Source: Apoda limacodes
Taxonomy: Eukaryota; Arthropoda; Insecta; Lepidoptera; Limacodidae
Direction: 5' to 3'
Length of the DNA: 64,000 nucleotides
Assembly: GCA_946406115.1 (NCBI GenBank)
Contig: OX291540.1
Span: forward strand, 7,932,563 to 7,996,562
The translations under genes and the position numbers were made by a program. Below are positions 56,093-64,000 of this stretch, one piece after another; the stretch's first letter is position 1; each line of letters begins with the position of its first letter. The notes below the pieces were generated by a model. The model did not search any database. It saw only the letters and a list, made by a program, of their open reading frames with translations, and was not told the DNA's origin.

Positions 56093-57485
56093 AATCATTA
56101 AAAATGGTTTTTGAAATGTACAAATTTAATATTTTTCCTCATTAACTAAACAACTGACAAATTTCATCATTATTAACATTTTATATTTTCGTTGTTCGGA
56201 CGACACAAAATTTTAAATAAAATACACAAAACAAGAAAATTCGGTGAAAAGCCTAAAAAGATAAAAAAACAAAAACTCACCTGTTACGGCCTAGTAGCGC
56301 CTTCTGAAGTCTCGAAGAATACCTAAGATTAATTTTAAAAGTACTACAGATTAAGTTAGCCACCAATTGATACTTATTAGTTTTTTAAAAGTTCCTTTTA
56401 GTGTTTGCAATAATTTTGTTTAAAGCGAAAAAGACATATGTACCGACGGACTTTTTTTTCGATAAAAACTAATAATAATATAGATAGAATTAACTTTTCA
56501 GCTAGCCCCGAGTATTTGCAGGGGTGTACTCGCGTTCGAACGCTTCGAGGGTAAAACTTCGAATAACGACGACGGCTCAAAACTGGGCTTTATCAACGTA
56601 GGTGTACGCGGATCTTGGTGCGAGTGGGTGTCTTTAGAAAGGGATGGGTTTATCGGCATTGTTTTTGGTTAGAAACGGGTAGGAGTACAATCGCAAGGGG
56701 GCACTGTGATCACGTACTAGGACCCCTTGATGTCAGGAGGTATTTGTAGGCGTCCGTAATTGTACCTTTGATTGGGGTTTTCCGAATTTAATAAGTTCGG
56801 TGGGGTGTTTCACAAAGTTGGTTCTGTGCTTTCTTAAGGGCGGTGAAATACAAAAGCATTCGATAAATTACGTAAGTACTAATCTCGTTCGTTTAATTTA
56901 AGAAATAATGTACATTAAATTTATTTTGTTAATAAAAATAGAATATTAAACCTTCTGGCTTACGAGGATTGTTAATTCTATGAAATTAAAACCGCCTCAC
57001 CTTATGAAGTAAAATTTACCCAAAAAATAGAAACTAAATTAAAAAAAGATATCTGCCTTTATATTAAGTCAGTTTTTGAAGAAGAAATGAAAGAAAGATA
57101 TTAGAAACCTAATTTAAAAACGAGATCCTTCGTTGAAAGACTCAAATGGCCCGTTTTGCAGTCTGAGATATGGTTTAATGGCATAAAAGTAACAGGTCGG
57201 TTTTTTTCGCTTTAAGTGATTTTATCATGATTTATAAAACTAATGATAATTAGTTCTGCCTCATTTGATTAGTAGTTCTTTTAAATTTATTTTTAACCAA
57301 TTCCTTAATAATACGAGTATTTAAGGAGATTATCAATATTCGTCGGCATACTTGTCAACTTCTCTTGAGGGAAGCTATTATATTAGGGCCGAAAATTGAA
57401 ATCGCTAAATTTGAGTTTTCTTAACGAATTTATTTCTTTTCGTTTTGAGACCTGGAGAATCGTTAGCCATTATTGTTACAGTCAT
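56093..57485. other. 1.4 kb interval, nothing recognised
   Basis: 56500-56800 is somewhat G/C-richer (gcgttcgaacgcttcgaggg, with the palindrome gcgttcgaacgc at about 56532; ctaggaccccttgatgtcag) and may be an unrecognised element or exon; its minus frame at 56398-56580 has no known motif. Confidence 0.45.
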
Positions 57486-57490
57486 GTCTG

Positions 57491-57493
57491 AGA

Positions 57494-57536
<43 letters not shown>
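57491..57536. repeat. TG/TA compound microsatellite
   Basis: About ten TG dinucleotides followed by about twelve TA dinucleotides. Confidence 0.95.
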
Positions 57537-57542
<6 letters not shown>

Positions 57543-57799
57543 GGTTAGCTTGTTTAGCGCTGCTAAACTAAGGTATTTAATTGTTTTTTTGCCGTTTGGG
57601 GAAAATTCGTCTGCTAAATTATGTAATTTGTCTACATATTTAAGTATGTATAGGAATAAAAAATTAAAATTGTGGTGTGTCCGAGTAAACTTGTGCTGCT
57701 ATAAAATATTTCAAAAAAATTCAAATTGCCTTATTTGTATTTTTTAATAGGTTGTCCTTATTAATTTTAATCGATTTTTAGTTAAGTTAAAGCCCAAAA

Positions 57800-57975
57800 G
57801 GGGGGTATATGTGTTTGACCTGTATGTATGTGGGACTCTATGTTCCCTCATAACTACTAAACGGCTCAACCGAATTTGATGAATTATACGTGGTTAATTA
57901 GTGGTCTTAACCACTAGAGTGTCATAGGCTATATTAAAATTATGGGAAATCAAAATGGCGGATTTTTGGCTCTAA
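57800..57975 (+). repeat. Dispersed repeat with central hairpin
   Basis: Contains ctcataactactaaacggct, aaccgaatttgatgaattat, then the hairpin tagtggt / accacta (57899-57905, 57910-57916) and catcaaaatggcgg-like words. The 'aaacggctcaaccgaatttg' wording is shared with many non-coding moth repeats. Boundaries approximate. Confidence 0.4.
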
Positions 57976-59254
57976 ATTGATTTTTGCTTTTCAGTTACTA
58001 AGATTACCTTTTATTTTTTTAATCCGTATTTGGGTTATTTTAATTTTTTAATTTACTTTTTACTTGTTACAAGTCAGTAAATGAAAGTATTGCAATTTTT
58101 GCACCTAACCTAAAGAAAAATAACACTTGTGGGCTTAGGTAGTGTAAAAATAGGTAATAAAAATTGTCATAAGTACGGGATCTAAGGAGAGTAAAAACCT
58201 CGTTTTAACAATCCAGTAACCTTTCCACCTGTTTTAAGCCCTTACTAAATGACATGCTTCTCAGTAACACGGTATTCGTTATGTGAAGTCATTCTTTGAA
58301 ATAATACTTAAGATTGCAAAGCAAATATTTATAGGTTTTATGTTGTACTTGTGAGAACTTTGATGACCGCGGCACCATCGGCTGACTGAGATTACCAGAG
58401 GAAGACGGACTTGTTGGAACTAAATACTTGATATTGTTGTCCATTTTAGTATTTCTAACTTTTATAAGTTTATAACAGAAAAATAATAAAAGGCTAATTA
58501 CGACACACATTGATCAAGAAATTATGCTTTATTTTCTTGCTACATTGTAATAATGTCTTAGTTACATTTGCTCAAATAATATTCGATGTCCAATAAAAAG
58601 TAACTCAAGATGGTAGATGTGAACTAATTGAATATTTTATTGAGTTATTTCGTTTCATACTAATTTACTATTTGTATCTAACAAATCGCTTTGAAATATG
58701 TACCTTTATAACTGGGTAAATTATTATTTAAATCCGCAGTAGAACTACGTGTGCATAGATCATAAAATTCTCCTTCGTTTTATCACGAGTTTACAGTGTC
58801 ACAATTTAATACTTATTTTAAAATTATTTTTGAAGACGGACAAATTAGCGTGTGCGACGGATATCGCAAAAACACTTAATGGCAGTCAGAAGCAGGCAAT
58901 ATGGAGAGGTGCATATTGTATGTAGTGGAAACCAGGGCTTGTTAAAGTTACTAGATAACATAATAAATAACGTTAGTTAACGTTACCTTATTATATCACG
59001 TAAGTTGCGAAAACTATTGATGATAGAATTAAATAATGTATTACAATTTTAGCGAACACATCAATATCTACAAAAAGATTCGCGATACCACGTGTCCAAC
59101 TATTATAGTTATGTCACTATAACTACGTTTTTAAGTTTAGAAAGTTAAAAGAACCGCCTGTAGAAACTAGACCACGCTAGGGCAGGCACGCACTACCCCG
59201 ATGGGTGGTCGAGTGTTTGATCGAGTTTAACACTGAACGCGCACGAGTATTTTA
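57976..59254. other. A/T-rich interval with one possible exon
   Basis: The minus frame 58289-58510 reads a hydrophobic segment (CVVISLLLFFCYKLIKVR) and then a Ser/Pro-rich polar stretch (YLVPTSPSSSGNLSQPMVPR), which would suit a membrane-anchor exon. It is preceded by attag at a place where a splice acceptor could be. Not called as a gene. Two TAACGTTA palindromes lie at about 58970-58988. Confidence 0.3.
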
Positions 59255-59605
59255 ACGGGCTATGGATGTCAGCGCGCACTACGATTTTCAGTTGGCCGAT
59301 TCATCTTATGTGCATTGCACGTGTACTATGGATTTCATACAATTAACAAAAGCTAGTGCTATTCTACGTCAGAAGAAATACTGGGTGCATCCTATAAGTA
59401 AGCAAAGAGAAAAAGGACAATTTTCTATGAAAATCTTGAATTAAATTCTGAGAAATTGTACCAGAATGTCCGTCGAAAGATACAATAAACTTCAAAAATT
59501 GCTTACTATGCATAACATATCAAAAAACTATCTTCCGTGACATTATTTCAAGTGCTGAAAGGCTGTTAGTTACCATAAGATCATTTCATATTTCATTTCA
59601 TTTTA
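59255..59605 (+). pseudogene. PIF/Harbinger-like transposase N-terminus, decayed
   Basis: The frame at 59262-59444 ends in ILRQKKYWVHPISKQREKGQ, F, matching the (R/K)(R/K)(Y/F)WVHP(I/L)...R...G.F start of HARBI1-like nucleases. In the next frame CTRMSVERYNKLQKLLTM follows (family pattern YxRMSxxxFxxLL), and then, after another shift, ISSAERLLVTIR (family I..EERL.ITLR). The three motifs appear in correct order and spacing over about 250 bases, so the assignment is good although no catalytic DDE residues are included. Stops and two frameshifts make it a pseudogene. Terminal inverted repeats were not found. Confidence 0.6.
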
Positions 59606-61585
59606 TTCTGCTTATATGCTGTCGCTCGGCCAATCAACCAACACTGGTGCGCGGGCGCTAATATAAACTTGCAAGCGTGGGTCACACAGATTTTAAATCT
59701 TATCTTGGTAATAATCCTTATCCAAAGACATCACATCGTATTTAAGGCTGTTTTAGTGCCTGAAGATCACTCTTTAAACAATTCAAATTGGACATTCCAT
59801 TCAAAACATATCTTCAATTTAAAAATGTGATTAAACGTAACACTATAAAAATAAGTACTATAGCGCTGTATGTAACTGGACCGGTTCCCTACGCAGCGCG
59901 CAGTGGGCGTTAAAAGTTCATATCTTCTTATTCAAGGAAGCTTATATAAGTTTCATAGCCTGATACGACGGCAAAACTGAAATCGCTCCGGTCACACCAC
60001 GGGGAACCAGCTAGAGTGTAATATTTTGTTGCACTTTTTAATTGACGTTATTTTATATTATATTAAAACCCTAAATTTTTCGTCACTTAAAACAAATCAT
60101 TTATAGTCATTCATGAACAGTTCGTTTTGAAAAACTAAACATTTTATTAAAAATGTTTCAAAACTAACTGACCGACAGATACCAGTTGCAGAAATAGGGT
60201 TTTTATAATTTTTGAAATAATTTCATTCAATATTAGAAATCCTTGAGTACAAAAGCGAGCGTGATTTCTATAAAATGGATCTATTTTATAACATAATTTT
60301 ATACAAACGGTGTAAATGCATGATATATTGGAATACAATGTACGAAAAACATTATTTTTAGCTTACAGTACGTAAAAAAATACTATTATCATATAGATAA
60401 ATATGTATACACTCACACCCACACCACACTCCGTTCGCGTTAAAATCTGTGTATAAAATTATCTTTCCTGTTCTCAGTCCCATTCTCTTTCCTAATCTAA
60501 ACACCGACTTTAATAACTTCGAAACCATGGGCTTTTTATAAAAAAAATTTTGCCCCAACTAGGCATCTCTAATATCACTGTAAGAACTTATAATAGTATT
60601 ATTTACATATTTATTTATTTATAAATACGTAAGTAAAAAAAAAAAATCTTTAACCTCAATGACAAATTTTAATGTCGATTAATGTCAACTTCAAAACTTG
60701 GCACACTTAATTTATTTCTGCCTCACACATCTTTTAACAGTATTTAGTTATACAAAAATAATGCCCTTAACATCATAAACATACAATTTTTATATCCAAA
60801 CTCACTTTATAATCACATTTCAGTCCTACTAATCCGACCCTGTCGTAAAATCTTCATCTTTTTTTATACAAACCTAACATCAACAATTAAAGTACCTACT
60901 AGTTTCATACAAACTTACAACTAAAACGTTAGAATAGTATTTAATTATATTACTTTGTTAATATCGTTACCAAAATATAAAGTTGCAACTACCTCTTTAC
61001 CCCCTTAATCCGGCCCTGAAATCAAATTCTTTATAAGTGGATGTCTGCACCGCATAATAAATCAATATGCCAAATTTCAGATTCATAACTAGGTTAAGAA
61101 ACTAAGATTTTTAAAATCGTGAGTCCGTGGCAGGTAGATATTTCGCTAAATATATGTCCTAATACGTTTAATCAAAAACACAGTGATATAGTAATCTATC
61201 ATGCAAAACATTGACAGCTACTCCACTAGTTCTATAGTCACCCAAATAACACTATGCAGCTTCAGTTTGCTGATTTATACACATTGTTGATTTGTGCCCT
61301 CTGGTTCGATGATTGTTCTCGACTTAGTTGGTTATTGATGAGGAAAAATAAGTCTTGTACCGTTAAATTCGTACGGCAGCGATCGATTTATAGTTCTTAA
61401 ATCAACTATATAATATATAATCATAATCATGCTCACTCAACTACTTAGATGTTTTAACATCCATTAACTGCTACCATAGATATACAAAACAAAAGGAGAT
61501 AGGCCTTTGTTTTTCTCATTGTACGTGTACCGGTGTCCCCGGTTCGAAGTAGTCTCTAGTATTCATATCTCTGTGACTGCTACAC
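59606..61585. other. 2 kb interval without recognised element
   Basis: A G/C-richer patch at 59625-59695 (ggtgcgcgggcgctaatata, gcaagcgtgggtcacacaga) and another at 59880-59915 (ctacgcagcgcgcagtgggc) may be remnants of the element that carried the Harbinger-like gene. The words taatccgaccctg (60831) and taatccggccctg (61006) are a diverged direct pair. The frames at 60147-60338 and 60358-60558 (minus) are unsupported. Confidence 0.4.
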
Positions 61586-61905
61586 AGTCAACAGTTCGGA
61601 TTTACGAAAGGTAGATCGATTACGATAGTCGCGCGACTACCGACGCGGGTGTTGACCTAGTAAAACATATTTTTGGCGCATGGGAAAGGTCGCAGAATGC
61701 CATTGGTATTTTTTGCAACTTGTCTAAGGTATTTAATTGTGTTGAACACAAAACTCTTATTCGAAAACTGAATCATGTCTTTATTGTAGAAACGGCTTTT
61801 AAACTTATTTTCTCATATTTAAGTGATAGAGCTCAGAAAGTTGAAATCAATAGAGTGAAATCTTCTGGATCACCTGTTGTGATGGGAGTTACCCCAGGGT
61901 TCTAT
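61586..61905 (+). mobile_element. Jockey-type LINE RT fragment with mutated motif A
   Basis: Segments in order: QFGFTKGRS-like sequence, DLVKHIFGAWERSQNAIGIF, then CNLSKVFNCVEHKTLIRKLN, IFSYLSDRAQKVEINRVKSS and GSPVVMGVTPG (the G-V-P-Q-G motif in decayed form). It covers RT motifs 1 to about 4 of a jockey-clade LINE. Where active elements have D-L-S-K-A-F-D, this copy reads NLSKVFN, so both Asp residues, including the catalytic one, are Asn. It breaks off at 61905 just before the YADD region and is followed directly by a family 2 repeat. Confidence 0.85.
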
Positions 61906-61923
61906 AAAAAGATATAAGAAAGG

Positions 61924-62130
61924 GTGAAGTTCGAGTCGGATTCACGAAATAAGGGTAAACCGATTGTAATTAAATTTTGGTAAGTTTTTATGCACACGCC
62001 GGGGAAAGTTTCTGAGAAAAAAAATGGTGAAGTGCGAGTCGGACTCGCGCAATAAGGGTAAACAAATTTTAATGATATTTTGGTAAATTGTTATGCACAC
62101 GCCGGGGAAGGTTCCTGAGAAAAAAAAAGG
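61924..62130 (+). repeat. Dispersed repeat family 2, two tandem units
   Basis: Unit 1 (61924-62026) and unit 2 (62027-62129) have a period of 103 bp. Both read gtgaag(t/g)(t/c)gagtcgga, ataagggtaaac, ttggtaa and atgcacacgccggggaa, ending in tctgagaaaaaaaa. Unit 2 keeps the palindrome-like gtcggactcgcgc. It is the plus-strand form of 42490-42612. Confidence 0.9.
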
Positions 62131-62398
62131 TTATTTTAAAAAAAGAGACAACGTTCGCCGTTTCAGCTATATTTATATAAAAGAAGAAATTGACTGGCTG
62201 ACTGAGTAATCGATCAATGAACAGCTGAAACCGCTGTGTCTAAAAGCATGACATTTTGCACAAACGTTCCTTAAATGACGTGAGTGCAGTAGTTAGCTAA
62301 GAAGTGATTTTTGAAAATTTATAAACATAATTTATAAAAAATTTATAGATATTTAAAAGTTTTCGCAGACAAAGTTGCGGGAATAAGCTAGTATGCAA
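62131..62398 (+). repeat. Lepidoptera dispersed repeat tail (actgactg type)
   Basis: Reads aaattgactggctgactgag, taatcgatcaatgaacagct, gaaaccgctgtgtctaaaag and tgacattttgcacaaacgtt, closing with acaaagttgcgggaataagc and tagt. Similar in plan to 33050-33408. Directly continues the family 2 tandem at its left. Confidence 0.6.
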
Positions 62399-63119
62399 TA
62401 AATTCCATGCTACATACCTATCAAATCTAATATTAGTCTTACATGCTATGAAAGCTATTACAATGCGCTTACTGCACTACTATATTCTTTACAGTCAAGC
62501 GGACTATATTTCATTAAGAGTTGGATTCTGATGCAGTAGACTTTGACACCCTTGAAGTCCATGCTCACCTATTTCTCATTCTTTCGTGTGTGCATATGGA
62601 AAAGTGTTATCCATTCCCCAATAGTTTAACTAACATATCTACTGGACGCAGTTAAATCCGCCATGTTCCATCGTAAAATGTATACCGCTAACAGCATCAT
62701 GTAACCGTGCACAAGGGATGTTAGATCCCAACTCAAAAATTGTGGCCTGTAATTATGCTTTGTGCGTACTTGTAATAATGCAATTACAAAAAATACAAAA
62801 ATCTTTATTTAGTACTGAGAACATTAATTGGTAACAAAAAATTGTAGCACAATAATGCTTATAGTAGTTTAAGAAACTGTGTTGTAAACATTAAGAATAT
62901 ATTCTATTATATTCTAGTTGCGACCCCGTCTAAATACTTTCAAGATTAAGCTATTTGGTCGAACACATCTCTCCACATAGGCAGATACTGCGCTATTTAA
63001 CGCTTATTTCAAAACAATGGTTTAGTGGAATAAATTTAATCCTTACTGTTAGTGCCATAATACTTAAATATGTGCCTTACATTGTGATTTTCTCTTTTTT
63101 TTCGTTTACGGATAAACAA
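62399..63119. other. A/T-rich interval
   Basis: No gene or recognised repeat. A short A-rich tract attacaaaaaatacaaaaatc (62783) could be an old retroposon tail. Confidence 0.45.
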
Positions 63120-64000
63120 TAGAGTATACATTATTATTGTGTGCAGCGCCGATAACATACAGACCTTCGAACAATAAGAAGAATTTACGCGTTAGCCCTT
63201 TCGCTTTGTTTGATTTTGGAAACGTTTGAATTTTACCCTCACTCTCTTCACCAACGGACCTAAAATGTCTGCGAAAACTATCTCACCGTTTTTTTTTTAT
63301 ATAACTGGTACGCATGAAACCGTCTATTTTTTAACCTATTGTTTCGATTTTTGACATATATCACATAACTTTACCACACGACCTATATAACACTTTTCAT
63401 TTTGGGAAAATAGTATCGTTTTCTCATACAGTCAAACACCTTTTTTGTTCCAAAATGACATAACTTTTCATGTATGGAAATAATAAATTCCTCTTTTAAA
63501 CTTTTAGGAATCACCAACCGTTTATTTTTACTGCTAACTTTTAAGAATAAATAAAATATTATTTTCTAATCTGATCCCACTGTTTACTGCGTTTTCTACT
63601 GGATTTACAGTTAATCCTCTTTTTATAATACTGCATTCCAGATCTACGTTCTGTAGGACCTTTATTTTCTCCAACCGTTCTAATATGGTTTTCTGATTTA
63701 ATGCATGGAATAATAACAACCGTAGACACGGGACTTTTTTTCTTGTTTCGTTCCCCCTAAATAGCGACTAAATATATCAACTGTAGCGCATTTAATAATT
63801 TCCTTGTATATATAAAACTTAGGCTTTTATGGTCAGTAAGTATTATGACCTTAGCTCCTACTAAATAAGTTTCAAACTTTTTTAATCAGTATATGATCGC
63901 GTAAAATTCTATTCCGCTTATGGACCACCTTTTTTCAGCTTCAGTGAGCGCTTTACTAACAAACCCTAACACTATCGGTTCATTGTTGTCATCTAATTGA
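63120..64000 (-). mobile_element. Ty3/gypsy retrotransposon pol fragment: RNase H and integrase
   Basis: On the minus strand from 63999: GFVSKALTEAEKRWSISGIE, FYAIIY, a TGA stop (63886-63888), LKKFETYLVGAKVIILTDHK with the RNase H catalytic Asp at 63832-63834, then SLSFIYTRKLLNA. After a frameshift the open segment 63534-63719 continues as VLQNVDLECSIIKR. IHEKLCHFGTKKVF and LCDICQKSKQ (integrase HHCC zinc-binding motif) follow, then EIVFADILGPL, the first Asp motif of the integrase core (about 63259-63272). Stops and shifts make it inactive. The RT lies beyond the right edge; the left limit near 63120 is uncertain. Confidence 0.85.

Overview
The window looks like nuclear DNA from a moth or butterfly. 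It is strongly A/T-rich and full of repeat families familiar from Lepidoptera: LINEs ending in a 3' part that reads as a short 'tatggacgcttgcaacacca'-type tail, endonuclease-RT LINEs ending in an AYVQQ C-terminus, tRNA-headed SINEs, and the 'gtgcgagtcggactcgcgc' and 'gagcaattcttgtatat' dispersed repeats. I found no intact host protein gene, rRNA gene, functional tRNA gene or CRISPR array. Almost every recognisable coding piece is a decayed transposable element.

Layout. 1-1113 is a minus-strand LINE with an RT YADD motif, followed by a 36-bp minisatellite (2016-2159), SINE-like scraps and a split RTE-type LINE tail (3508-3965). 3966-9353 is mostly featureless A/T-rich DNA. 9354-10292 is a 20-copy 47-bp tandem array with a six-unit higher-order duplication. 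12013-15619 is a 1.6-1.8 kb block present twice in tandem; each copy carries a minus-strand element with a 5S-rRNA-like head. 15.8-22 kb holds LINE fragments, an element bounded by inverted repeats (18416-19735) and an inverted-repeat element nested in a LINE (21225-21734). 22.6-26.8 kb has a DDE transposase remnant, a SINE, two LINE pieces and dispersed repeats. 30-33.8 kb has a small MITE and two LINE copies truncated at the same place.

35.9-37.1 kb is a roughly 300-bp-arm inverted repeat surrounding a decayed reading frame with a CXC-type cysteine cluster. 38848-39824 is an element with perfect 31-bp G-rich terminal inverted repeats. 43.3-44.6 kb is a minus-strand Ty1/copia Gag-protease-integrase fragment beside a G/C-rich island. 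46 kb carries an orphan LINE ORF1 piece. 59.3 kb has a PIF/Harbinger-like transposase remnant, 61.6 kb a jockey-type RT fragment, and the right edge (about 63120-64000) a minus-strand Ty3/gypsy RNase H-integrase fragment that runs out of the window.

Functionally, the genes do not work together: this is an intergenic or intronic transposon graveyard in which elements have inserted into, duplicated and truncated each other. The most unusual items are the 47-bp higher-order array, the duplicated 5S-headed element with a promoter-like module in only one copy, the inverted repeat around the CXC remnant, and the G-rich-TIR element with its reiterated subterminal motif. All family assignments come from reading translations and motifs by eye; no database search was run.
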